Shown in pieces: positions 20,508 to 33,165 of a stretch of DNA of 64,000 nucleotides. The position numbers and the translations under genes were made by a program. Location of the stretch: contig CM066291.1 in assembly GCA_033816765.1 (NCBI GenBank), positions 1,488,001 to 1,552,000 of the forward strand. Reading direction: 5' to 3'. Positions within the stretch are counted from its first letter, which is position 1. Each line of letters starts with the position of its first letter. The stretch is from Nothopassalora personata (taxonomy: Eukaryota; Ascomycota; Dothideomycetes; Mycosphaerellales; Mycosphaerellaceae). Below the pieces are notes generated by a model. That model saw nothing but the letters and a program-made list of their open reading frames with translations, was not told the origin of the DNA and ran no database searches.

Positions 20508-20764
20508 TTAAACACAGATCCCACTCCCACTACAAACGCCACTACAACATGCTGCTGCGGTCCTACATGGAACTAAAAAAGACATCATCAGTCTCGAGAC
20601 CCAATGGGTCTTGAAACCTCTCGCCGCGAAGCCAGTCCAGACGTACCGTCGTTGTTTCTACAGTCCCTCTTAGCAAAGAATGTCTCTGCTTTTGTTGGCA
20701 TTGCTAGAGCAGAGGCGATGATTTCGGACGAGGCCAGGGCGAGGACGATGGCGTGGAGTCTCAT
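20508..20764 (-). CDS. Predicted secreted cystine-knot-like peptide precursor, 60 aa
   Basis: Exons 20764..20647 and 20572..20508 on the minus strand. The 74-nt intron has a GTACGT donor, a CTGAT branch-like site and a TCTTTTTTAG acceptor. Without splicing the frame shows one cysteine and ends quickly; splicing produces six. The precursor has a signal peptide (residues 1-21, ending ASALA), a short pro-segment ending in Lys-Arg at 32-33 (a Kex2 site), and a 27-residue mature part with spacing C-X6-C-X5-CC-X3-C-X5-C. That C-C-CC-C-C order is the classic inhibitor-cystine-knot frame, also used by some fungal effectors. The last Cys lies one residue before the stop. Function unknown; an apoplastic effector or defence peptide is inference. 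Confidence 0.6.
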
Positions 20765-21959
20765 CGTAATGGTTAGGTAAAGTATGACAGTGCGAGGGGG
20801 TGCGTGTAGGATTTGTAGTGATTGAGCTGCAGTTAACTATCCGAATGGAGAAGATGCGATAGTTTCGCGGCCGAGGATGTATGATGGCGATGACGGGAGT
20901 TCTACCAGAGATGGACAGAGTGATGGCGGATGTATGTTCGCTGGAAGATATGTCGACGATAGTGATTCCTGTTGGTATCGCTCGCATAGATGTTGGTGTA
21001 TCCAGACCCTGGTCAAATACTTTACTTTGGAGAGAAGGCACCTTAACACGCATTCACCTCACTTGATATATCTGAAGCCTCAGCCCTCAGTCCTATCGCC
21101 CAAACCACCCATGACCAAGCATGACAGTCTCGACCCATCAGCCATAGCATCCACCAGGATCACTTGAACCCTCAGCCGACAGCCAATTGGCGACGAAAGT
21201 GGCACATGAAAACCCTAGGTAATTTCTGTGCACGATCGCAGCTGTCAATCTGCCCCGGTGAAAGGGTCGACAGAGATCGTGCTGCTAGGGGCCAGTCGAT
21301 GATCGGGAAATTACCCTCGAATCTTTTCTCGATGTGTGCCTCATAGTAATACCGCTTGATCTCGTACGTCTGAGCCCTTAAGAATGGCATCGAGAAAGGT
21401 GGTACAGTCAATGTCGATCGACATAGGGTCCAAAGCTCGAAGTCGCTGTGCATGTCGTGTCTTACTCAGGGCGTGACCTGTTTGCCTAGCTGAGACACTC
21501 GCTCCTGTACGGCGGCGTGTGGCTTTGCTCCCGAACGGAGTTCCACACCACTCCCGGAGAGGTGGTGCTATTGATCTCTGCGCGCCTGAGGATAGGACAT
21601 TGACATTTCCAGCTACGCCGCCACATTCAGGTCTGACGCGAAGCCGTTGAGTGCTCCCAGCGAAAGCCATCGCCGTCCATCGGCACAGCTGCGAAAAGCT
21701 GCACGACCACCATGCCTCGAGGAAAGTTCCGCCTGAGGGTTTGTCGCGGCGGAGGCGGTAATCTTCACCGACATGCACATCATGTGGAGATGTCACACTA
21801 CCATCGCGCGAGTGGCACAGATGTCATGGTTGTATGCCTTGGCATTCTTGCTCGCGTCTTTCATAATTCTAACGTTGACCCAGCGGGGGCATTGCCAGCG
21901 AGTCTGAGACAACTTGAGGGATGAACAGAGGTATCCTTACTGCCTTGTGCGGTGATGTC
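20765..21959. other. Intergenic, no supported gene
   Basis: About 1.2 kb. Open frames on both strands (for example 21341..21796 minus) have no recognisable motif, and their composition is not protein-like. The first 150 bp are upstream of the knottin-like gene. Confidence 0.3.
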
Positions 21960-22215
21960 TATTGTTGCACCCAAAGATTCATCCGCCGGGCGGACCAGTT
22001 CAAGCAAGTTGCGCGTGAAGCCCAGAACGTCGCGACTTGATTAGCCTTGCACAAGAATTCCCAGCTGATCACACTGTGCGACCCGTGTAAGGCGCCTTTC
22101 AGCATGCCGGGTGAAAATTATCATAGCGACTGGCAGACCGAGAACCATGCCGAGGAGCACAAGACCTAGCGTAAGGTCGGTGGCCCACTGCGCAAACTTA
22201 AGACTCTACGATCTT
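21960..22215 (-). pseudogene. Possible remnant of a membrane protein gene
   Basis: The minus strand reads a protein-like segment with a good transmembrane helix (LTLGLVLLGMVLGLPVAMII) followed by FTRHAERRLTR, then after a frame break a polar segment (DVLGFTRNLLELVRPADES). No start codon and no complete frame are present. Family not recognised. Low confidence. Confidence 0.2.
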
Positions 22216-22493
22216 GCGCCCATCGAATCAGTCTCGTCTCCTAGAACCAGCTCCTACCACCAGTATCGTGACGGCTGGTCTAGGTCCTCTGATGTACTGC
22301 CGGGTTGGCGGCCTGTTGGGTCACGAGCACGTCGTGCTGTTGACATTCCATCTACTTACGCGCTGCTACAGTATCATGCTCATTCCTCATCATAAAGTCA
22401 TGCTCAAACGCTAACGGCCCAACCAGACGCGATTCAAGCGATGCTCGTGTGCTTTTATAGCTTCGTCAAAGCTCCGGCAATTCCAGACTCGAT

Positions 22494-24961
<2,468 letters not shown>

Positions 24962-25220
24962 AGCAACCTTCAGTCTTAGATAGACACATGCAATGCAATG
25001 CACTGCTAGCTTTTGAAATACCCAATATGTGAGCCCGAATCAAGCAACCAACCAATCAACTTGCCATAAAGCGATATTAGTGCCCTACAGCCTTTTTGTT
25101 TGCAGCAACCTTCAGTCTCAGACAGACACATACAATACACTGCTTGCTTTGGAAACACCTACTATATGATATGAGACCAAACCAAGTGATACCAATCAAC
25201 TTGCTATAACGCGATACATC
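24962..25220 (+). repeat. Two tandem copies of a roughly 120-bp dispersed repeat
   Basis: Copy 1 (about 24962..25080) and copy 2 (about 25104..25220) share AGCAACCTTCAGTCT, AGACAGACACAT or AGATAGACACAT, a TGC..GCTTT..GAAA block, and ATCAACTTGC.ATAA.GCGATA, with several point differences and indels. The linker between them (CCTACAGCCTTTTTGTTTG) also matches the third copy near 13.1 kb. The array ends 44 bp before the transposon TIR. No open frame. Confidence 0.7.
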
Positions 25221-25264
25221 AATATCTAGGTGCGACATGCTACGTTACACGATGGGACTCGCTA

Positions 25265-27092
25265 ACGTGTTTGATAAGCATGTGAATCAGATAGGCATGT
25301 GCATCAACTTCTATCTCGTATCTACCACCACTACTAAACGCGTCCATTATTCCACCATTCTACGCGATGGCACCTCCAAACGAAGAGTGTATTTAGAATG
25401 CTGTTCGCGATTACCTGTCAGGTCGTTTTCCAAGCGTGCGACGCGCTGCAGCCGCCTACGGAGTCAAATATTCTACCGTTAACCGCAGACTCTATAGTAC
25501 GGCTCTAAAGACTAGTACACCGCCAACGAACAGAGCCTTGACTCCGGTTGAAGAGGAGGTAGTTTATTAGAAGATTCTAGACCTAGATTCACGTAGTTAC
25601 TCGCCAACACAGGCTATAATCAGAAGCTAGGCGTCCTCAATAACCAAGGCACGGAATAGACAAGAAGTTGGCCAAAGATGGGCTTATAACTTTGTTAATC
25701 GTTATCTAGGCTTAGAAACAAGGCTATTACGGAGGTTATTAAGCCAAAGGGCAAAGAATAAGGACCTAGAGGTTATCGCAGAGTGGTTTAGGCTCGTTCA
25801 CAACATAATAGCCTTCTATGGAATTATATAACACGACATTTACAACTTTGACGAGAGTGGATTTAGGCTTAGACATAGTAAGAATACTAGGGTTGTAACT
25901 GCTACAGAGCGTAGGCAACGACCTAAGGCCTTGGTTTCTAATTTAACGCAGTGGCATACTGTTATTGCCTATGTCAATGCAGAAGGCTGGTTAGTGCCTC
26001 TATATGTTATCTTCTCTAGCAAGGAAATAAACAGAGCCTGGTTTGAACACCTACTAACAAACTAGAGGCTTGGAGTTAGTCCTAAAGGCTAGACTTCCTA
26101 TAACTATAGAATAGCATAGATTTAGCACTTTAATAACTATACTAAGCACAGAACTGTTGGTTAGAAGAGGCTCTTAATTCTAGATAGCCATAACAGCTAT
26201 ATAACACCAGAGTTTGAGTCATTCTGTAAGGAACAAGGCATTATTACCCTCTATATGCCTACACACTCTTCTTATTTATTACAGCCTTTGGATGTTGGCT
26301 GTTTTGGTCTATTAAAGAAGGCATATTTAGCTAGAATCCAAAGGCTTAGCATAGTTAGATATCACTTCTTAATTAAGGAAGACTTCTTACTACAACTCAG
26401 GCCTGCCTATAAGGCTGCATTTACTTCTTAGAACATTAAGGCAGCCTTTAGAGGCTTAGGTTTATTGCTATTAGATCTAGAGGCTATGTTGTCCAAGCTA
26501 ACACTACGTTACAAAACACTAACTCCACTACTACCTTGTTTATTAGACACGCAGAATACCCCTTAGAATCTAAGGCAGGTTAAGAGGCAAACAAGCAAGA
26601 TTAAGGCTAGGGTTATGAATCATCAGAATAGCTCACTAACTTCAATCCTTAAGGCAGTAGACAGGTTATTAAGAGGGTTTAAAAGGTTATAGGCTGCTAT
26701 AATATTACTCTAGGCTAAAAAAACTAATATAAAGACTATAATTGAAGAATTACAGTCTTATAGGGCACTAAGGAAGAAAATCAAGCTTACTCTTAGACTT
26801 AACACTAATAAATTGGCTGCTAGAGACATGGCTTAGTCACAGGCTCAAATAGTAATAGAGTTAGTTAGTCAGATTGAGAAACAGCCAAGAGCCAAACCAA
26901 CCTGCAGCAAGTGTGGTATACAAGGACACAACTCAAGAGGTTGTCCATTAGATAGAGTAACTTCTAAGCATTTAATTGATCCATCTTTGAGGTAGTTCTG
27001 ACACCTATAGCATAAGATATCAAGAATCAAAGTTATCCACCTCGTAAAGTTGATGCACATGCCTATCTGATTCACATGCTTATCAAACACGT
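25265..27092 (+). mobile_element. pogo/Fot1-type DNA transposon, complete but inactivated
   Basis: Perfect 46-bp terminal inverted repeats at 25265..25310 and 27047..27092, starting ACGTGTTTGATAAGC, flanked by a TA target-site duplication (25263..25264 and 27093..27094). Total 1828 bp. The TA duplication, single transposase gene and zinc-knuckle tail place it in the Tc1/mariner superfamily, pogo/Fot1 group. Intact identical TIRs suggest insertion was not very old. Element DNA is clearly more AT-rich than its surroundings. Confidence 0.9.
25367..26995 (+). pseudogene. Transposase of the pogo/Fot1-type element, many in-frame stops
   Basis: From the ATG at 25367 one frame can be followed for 542 codons with no frameshift, interrupted only by in-frame stops. 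In order: a Psq/CENP-B-like helix-turn-helix (RRAAAAYGVKYSTVNRRL), the DDE domain with its three acids in NFDESGFR, LILDSHNSY and LLQPLDVGCFGLLKKAY, and a C-terminal CCHC zinc knuckle (CSKCGIQGHNSRGC). I count about 14 TAG and one TAA among the internal and terminal stops; aligned positions suggest former Gln or Trp codons. Catalytic residues themselves are preserved. No protein can be made, so mobility would depend on a transposase supplied from elsewhere. Confidence 0.9.
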
Positions 27093-27291
27093 TAGTAGAA
27101 GACCGGCAATATACCGACGCTAAAGACGTCAGTATGTTTCGCGATACGGGCAAGGCTCTTAGCTGTCACAGACCGCGAGAAGAGTAGTTCCAGATACAAA
27201 ATGTCCTGGAGATACCAGAACAACTCGCCGCGCCTCGTAGAGAGACAGCGATCAATCGACAACAAGAAAGAATTCGCCTTAAACAACAACC

Positions 27292-27636
27292 ATGAAATCC
27301 TTCGCCCCTCTGCTCTTTGCAACATTCTTCTCTGCAGCGACATCTTTGTACTGCGATAGTGGCACCTCAGGCGACGGTTCTTGCGAGCACAAGCATCTGA
27401 ATTCCTACTGTGTAAGTCTACCATCGAGGAAACAGATAGACGCAGACAACGCATCTATGCCAGACCTTCGCGAAGTTGTTAGCACTAATGCGTAATCCGT
27501 ATAGTGCATAGCCACCCAGGACAAATTCTTCCCGATCTGGAGAGATACCAAGGAGCAGAGTCGAACCGCGGATGGAGATGACGTGTGTATAGCGAACGGT
27601 GAATGGAACGACGGTGCAAGGGTATGGTGTGCTTGA
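27292..27636 (+). CDS. Small secreted cysteine-rich protein, 83 aa (candidate effector)
   Basis: Exons 27292..27411 and 27505..27636; the 93-nt intron (GTAAGT ... CCGTATAG) falls exactly between two adjacent cysteine codons and keeps frame. Residues 1-19 are a clear signal peptide (MKSFAPLLFATFFSAATSL). The mature 64 residues carry six cysteines, C21, C31, C40, C41, C68 and C82, spaced C-X9-C-X8-CC-X26-C-X13-C, the last one residue before the stop. There is no Kex2 site. No family assigned; the pattern is typical of fungal apoplastic effectors. It starts 200 bp from the transposon end, a common setting for such genes. Effector function is inference. Confidence 0.65.
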
Positions 27637-27888
27637 GAAGCGCAACCACGTCTAGGGAAAGATATAGTTCTGCGTCTGAAATTACAGTCAGTAACCAGTG
27701 GTGGAGCGATATGCCGAATGGCTGACAGAACTTCTCCATCGTCTCATTTCCGACAATTGTCACGCCTAAGCTGCGCCACCTCATTATTGCTCCCTCCGCA
27801 ATGTCAAAGCACACACCATGGAGCGAGCGCCTCCGCTGGCCGCTCTCGACATTCCTGCACCGTCCCAATGCCCTGCTGGATGATCATC

Positions 27889-28615
27889 TCAACACGATTC
27901 TGCGCGTGGCGCTGTCAATGATACGTCGGCATTTCGAAGGACCAGGTGACGCAGATAGCATATTGTGGCGTGAATGCCATCCGCACCGCTTTTACCTCGC
28001 AGAGCTGCATCAGAAGTCTGAGGTTTGGGATTTGGGACTCCAAGATCGCATGCGGCACTGCTAAGGTCCTCAAACTCAGGACCTCGGCGAGTCTGCGCAA
28101 AATTTCTCCTCGCCTTCATGTACGTAAGTTTCAGTGAGGATGGTGTGGGATCGATCGTCTCAGAGCCAAAGGTGACACTTTGGAAGACAGTGCAGTGGAC
28201 GCAGTCGTTGTTGTTCGCCGAGTCATGCTCCGGACAGCTTAGTCGCGGTTGTACGTCGACGGTCGTGGAGAGCGCGGATTCGGAGAGCTGAAATGTGGGT
28301 CTGACAGAGCGCGAGCCAGGTTTGCGTGATTTTGAAGCCTTGTACAGACAGCTGGGAATCGCTTGTGGAATCGTCTCCAGACTTTCATGCACGGTCCCAC
28401 GAGGCTGTTAGATTTGAAAAGCTTGTGACACGGCCATCTTCTCGTCGGATGAGAGAAATAGATCCCATGCCTTTTACCGGGAAACTCCGTGGCCCCTCCG
28501 CCTCCGGACTCATCTGCTTCGCCTGGCTATTCTTATTAGAACGGCACCTCTGGCAATAGCGAGGGTTCTTCTTCTTAGCCTGACCGTGCGTTTGATGGGC
28601 CATGGGTTTGCGCAT
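27889..28615 (-). CDS. Hypothetical gene, minus strand (weak)
   Basis: Two open frames could be exons of one gene: 28615..28385, starting MRKPMAHQTHGQAKKKNP with a Lys/Arg/Gln-rich head and a CQRC pair, and 28392..27889, Ser/Thr-rich. I could not place a consensus intron between them. No domain recognised. May be non-coding. Confidence 0.2.
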
Positions 28616-29498
28616 CGGATACCTTCAGGGAGAGTGTCAGGGCTGCGCTAAAGTCCACAGAATCCGGAAGTCGTCTGTAAGATTATGGTTCCAAGCGCGG
28701 AAGGCCTTCGTCTAGCCAAGGTCGTCCAAAAAGTCGTCTCTCCATTTCAGGAGATGCAGTAGACATGCGAGAATCCAGGTGTTGCTCTAGAAGAAAGAAA
28801 TTGAGCACCGCGGGGAGCGGAGCAGTCACCAACACGAATGACGCCGCTCTGACTGGCCATGGCGAGCTCGTAAGGTATATGATGTCCTAAATGTGCTTGA
28901 GTAGGTAGAGCAAGCGACGAGGCTCCATATATACTTGAAGTGAATAGGTCATCGATCCGTTCCCGTGCACAAGCTGGTTCTATAGCGGTCTTTCTTCGTA
29001 GAACACACAACCAAGACGCGCTCCACACATCAAGTTATATGTCCTCACAGACCTCTGAAAAAGGCAAGGCCGGCATCTACTGGGCATTCTGTGTTCGTGA
29101 GTCAGAATGGAGTATAAAAAACCTTTGGCATACGCGTGGGAGAGGCTGGCGGGCGCGCTCGGTGGTATCAACTCGTGCCTTGTCAGGAGGAGATCTGGTG
29201 CCGCATCGTTGCGTTATAGATTTTGCCGCCCCAGGCATCTATTCAGCAGTCGGCAGTCCTTGAAAATATAGATGAAACGACCTCGAAAGGTCGTTCTCTT
29301 CCAGTATATGTCCAATCTGACATTGCAGTAAATATGGTATCGCTATAAGCACAGCCTCTTCGGCGCGAGGAAATTTCACACCCATTATGCTGCATTTCCC
29401 ACCTGCACATGGAGCCTGTTTGTTCACACAGCTTACAATATCTGCTACACACCTCAAAGTCAGCAACACAGATCCCATCAATACGAAGGACGACGATC
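28616..29498. other. Intergenic, no supported gene
   Basis: About 880 bp with only short, unconvincing open frames. Confidence 0.3.
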
Positions 29499-30376
29499 TT
29501 ATAGTACCCTTTGCCGCTTCCTGCCCGGAGCGCCGCTCGACGCACCACCCTCGGTCCTCTGCGACCTCTTCTCCTGCGCATCGAGCACCAAGCTGAGCAC
29601 ATCGAAACCAAACTGTGGGAACTCCAAGCACATCCTCTTGAACTCCTGCTCCGCCTCGTGACGGAGGACGTGCGAGCGCGTAGCCCAGAAAGTCGCAACC
29701 GGCTTGCGAATGTTATCGTCGTCGACGGAAGTCTCCTTGTAGACAAATCTCGCGTATGCGATCTCGCCCTTGGCCGTGCTCTGCGTGAGGTGAATCTTGC
29801 GGTGTGCCATGGCAGAGAGTGCAGGGAGCTCGAACTTTTGCGCGAGAGTGTAGACACGCGCATGGCGGAGAAGGCCGACACCTTCGTTGTCTGGTTGTGG
29901 GACGGTTGTGTCGTATTCCAGGTTGGTGTTGCCGGTGAGGGCGGGGAAGTAGTCGCCCTTGTAGAGGTATTCGATGACGGAGGCGGTGGCGGCCATGTCG
30001 TCGCCTGTGAGGTCGATGCGACGGCGCGCGTTGTCGGAGAAATGCTCGACGGCGCGGGCGAAGAAGGGGGATTGGGTGAGCAGGCCTTGGTGGGCGTTGA
30101 GGGTGCTGGTCTCGTCGCCGTCGCCCACGACGAGCTCGATGATCGGCGAGCGCAGGTAGCTGTGCATGGTGTATTAGCCATCGCAATGCGCGGATGCGAT
30201 CGTCGTGTTGGCGCTTACTCAAGGAAAGTGGTGCGCGTGGGAACATTGGGCTCAATGTCTTCGAGGCCGCCCGGCGCGGTGCCATCGTCGCCGTTCTCTT
30301 CCGCCTCGCCCATCTCCTCATCGGCGGCGGTGACATCGTCTTCTGGGATGACGACTTCGGTCTCTGGGTCGGCCAT
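29499..30376 (-). CDS. BTB/POZ-domain protein, 272 aa
   Basis: Exons 30376..30219 and 30159..29499 with a 59-nt intron (GTAAGC ... CATGCACAG). The first 50 residues are very acidic (many Glu and Asp) and probably disordered. The BTB fold follows: SPIIELVVGDGDETSTLNAH, FFARAVEHFSDN, IDLTGDDMAATASVIEYLYKGDY, then the post-BTB helix ARVYTLAQKFELPALSAMAHRKI. These are the standard elements for fungal BTB proteins, including the Val-x-x-Tyr-Leu-Tyr-x-Gly-Asp-Tyr strand-turn. The C-terminus ends in a basic tail (GRKRQRVL), a possible nuclear signal. BTB proteins mediate dimerisation and often act as Cullin-3 adaptors; the target here is unknown. Unlike the BTB copy near 7.5 kb, this one is intact. 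Confidence 0.88.
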
Positions 30377-31349
30377 TGCTGCGACGCTATTGGGCGGTAT
30401 ATTTGTATAGTATAGCTGGGACTGTAACGAGTGTGGGAGCTGTTGCTCGATCGATTACTGCGCGATCACGATGCCGTCAACGCCGAACGGACGATGGCCA
30501 GGAGGGATGAAAGTGGTGGAGAGAGAAAGTCGCAGTTGGAGGCTGGCGTTGGAGAGCTCGAAAAGCGATGGCTGGCAGCCTCCTGTTCCTGAAATCCTCC
30601 AGCAAATCATCGACAGCGGAGTTAAAGACCGCCGACATGGGGTCTCAAATGCCATGCAGGTACACGACTAGCTACATTTCCGACGTGCAAGAGGACCTTC
30701 TCCCTCCAACGGCGATAAACTCAACTACCTCACCACAGCCTTTAACGTAGCATACTGCATCATGCCGTTCCGTACTGCTACCAGAACGGTTCGCAGCCGC
30801 TGGTACCGAACTCCTGTGCCAGCTTCTGTGTGGCACCAATCAATCAAGGCCCAATATGAGTCGGTCAAACAAGAGCTGTAGTAAGTCAACTAACCTGACT
30901 GACTACACACCGCGCGAGGCAGGTATCTAAAGATTTTGCGCGATTTATGTTATTTATGCCATTTAATGCTCGAAAACTGTACTTAGTCTTAACTGCAGTT
31001 TCCACCGTCAAATTGCTAGTCAATCAGTCAACCAAGCGAGTTCGAACCAGATCAGTCACTCAGTCAACTTTTTATTTTGTCAGTCAGTCAGTCCACAAGG
31101 TGTCAGTCAAGCCGACTGATTTACTATTGCGCTCGCTGATTGCTGATCCCCTCGCAAATCATCATGACCTACGTCCGGCCATCCTAGTGGCTCCCTGGAT
31201 TGGAAATTGCCTGGGACTTTATGACGGGCTTGATGGCGATGGTCACGATCGGGGGTAGGCTTACAGCATCAGAGTCTTCATTCAGGCGCGTTGGAAAGTA
31301 GTGCGTGGCCTGATGCGATGACGTCGTTTATGCATTGGTCTGGTCTACA
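30377..31349. other. Intergenic, no supported gene
   Basis: About 970 bp. A small plus-strand frame at 30471..30671 has no recognisable feature. The stretch 31020..31110 is rich in GTCAGTCA-type short repeats. Confidence 0.35.
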
Positions 31350-32310
31350 GTACTCGCGCGGAGCTGGCGAAGAGGATGGTGTGTCATCATAGTTGTCAGG
31401 CGGTGGGGACTATGCTAAGTGGGGCTTCTCAGGCGACGATATGGGGAGAGCTTTTGCGGGGCATCTTCATGTTGCCGGATTATCCTAATAAGAGGAATCC
31501 GCGAGCGGTGTGGTTGTGGAGGAATGAGCAGCGGTTAGCGATTGAGAGGTTGGCAAGAAACCGAAGGGCGGAGCCGAGAGCTGTCACGCTGGAGAGTGCG
31601 AAGAGGACGTTTTCGAGTTGGGCTGTTGACTTTATTGCGATCCTATATGCGGGAACTGTGCTAGCGACGTATGGCTATGTTTACTTTGGACTTTTCCTTA
31701 AGTCCTTAACGAATGCGGATGGGGCTAAGAGGTAGAGCATCGAAGTGATGAACATTATTCCCACCGTCGGTGGAGCGATCAATGTAGTTTTCGTCTAAAT
31801 CTGGGCTCTACTCTCCAACTACCTCCCAACGCGCTGGATTCAACTTCCATACCAGTCAGCGCGGCCTATGCGAGGTCATTCATCTACTACATGACTCTCG
31901 ACATGGCACCGTTGATCTTCGCTTGGTTGTCGGACCTCATCCCGCAGGGTGCTGAGGTTCGATCTTTTACTGTGGGCGTGAGTGTCGCTGGATACTACGC
32001 CGTCTCTGCTTAGAGCCAGGTTTTGGCTTGGCCGGCTAGTCAGGCGCCGTGTTATAGGTATGCGTGGCAGTCGTTTCTTGCGATTTGGCTCCTTTGTACT
32101 GGTACGACTTGAGTGTTGAGGTGTGTGCATGTTAGAATTTTGCTGCCGACGCGATTGGCGTTCCCGGCTGGGTTGGAGTCGGGAGAAGTTATCGTTGCGG
32201 GACACACTGTGGTTGATGGAGATGTTGTGGCGGCTGATGCGCTGGTTGGCAAGAAGAGTGCGGACGTTGTGGTGAAGAGGAAAGATGAGAGGGAGATGGG
32301 TGCTCAGTAG
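31350..32310 (+). pseudogene. MFS transporter pseudogene (allantoate/pantothenate permease group)
   Basis: The plus strand shows the C-terminal two-thirds of a major facilitator of the Dal5/Liz1/Tna1 group: GIFMLPDYPNKRNPRAVWLW, RLAIERLARNRR, then NIIPTVGGAINV and LLSNYLPTRW, DLIPQGAEVRSFTVGVSVAGYYAVSA, ASQAP..YAWQSF and a hydrophilic C-terminal tail ending KRKDEREMG. At least four in-frame stops (TAG after AKR, TAA after VVFV, a TAG where Trp is expected in AVSAWSQ, TGA near 32112) and at least one frameshift break it. The N-terminal membrane bundle is absent. Intact relatives import organic acids or vitamins such as allantoate, pantothenate or nicotinate. Confidence 0.8.
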
Positions 32311-33165
32311 CGAGTTTGTAACAGTATGTGATTCTGACGCATCTTACTCCTTGCACGCGTGACGCCACACCCGTGAGCATTCCACTCAATCCTCTGCGCA
32401 ACTTGAAAATATTTGCAGCATTCTCCAATACGCCCGCCACTACTATGGTTATAGCACAGCATGGCGACTCCAGCACTGCCGACGATCGATCGTCTTCTGA
32501 TTCTTCGAATTGGTATAAGGCACAATGGACACGCTGTCAAGTATGAGCATATGAGGTATCGAGGACCGAATCGATATCGGCCGCCTTGTGGCTGAAGAAC
32601 GTGTTGAGGCTCACACACGAGGGGCCCAGTGGGTCTCTAAATCGCCTGGAGCATGACATGACTAACACCTAACGGAAGTTGTACCTGTCTGGCAACAAGT
32701 CAACCTCAGTCTGCCTGTGTCTCGAACAGATACTCGGAATATCACTCAGTGGTGTCTATACTCTCGGAACTCCAGGACGGCATCTTTGGAGCCGCTGCAT
32801 GTCTCTTCAGCTGCCCATTGCAAGCTGACGTCTGCTGATCTGCACCACTTGATGAATCCATCGCAAGCAATCACTGGTGGCATCTTCGAAGCCGTGATGC
32901 TGCCCGAGGCTGACAACGCTGTTTGTTTAGGCCTTCAGACGAGCAGATTCCTCCGGCCGGATATTGTTCGGAATGGAACAGTGATCAGGGACATTCCCGC
33001 TGCTGTTGCTGGAGTTGTGAGCGAAGTTTCGCCGCTCTTGCATGTTTCGAGTTCTCAGCGAAACCTGATCGGGAAGACGGAGCTGCTTGATGTCTGTCCT
33101 GGTTGAATTGGTCGCGATGACGGTGTCCGAGTTCGTAATGCTGACTTCATGTGGTTGTTTCCGCT
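32311..33165. other. Intergenic, no supported gene
   Basis: About 850 bp. Open frames such as 32717..33106 (plus) show no motif. Confidence 0.3.

Noticed and set aside
21341..21796. 151-codon minus-strand frame
   Set aside because: No motif, no sensible hydrophobic or charge pattern; in a region with no other sign of coding.
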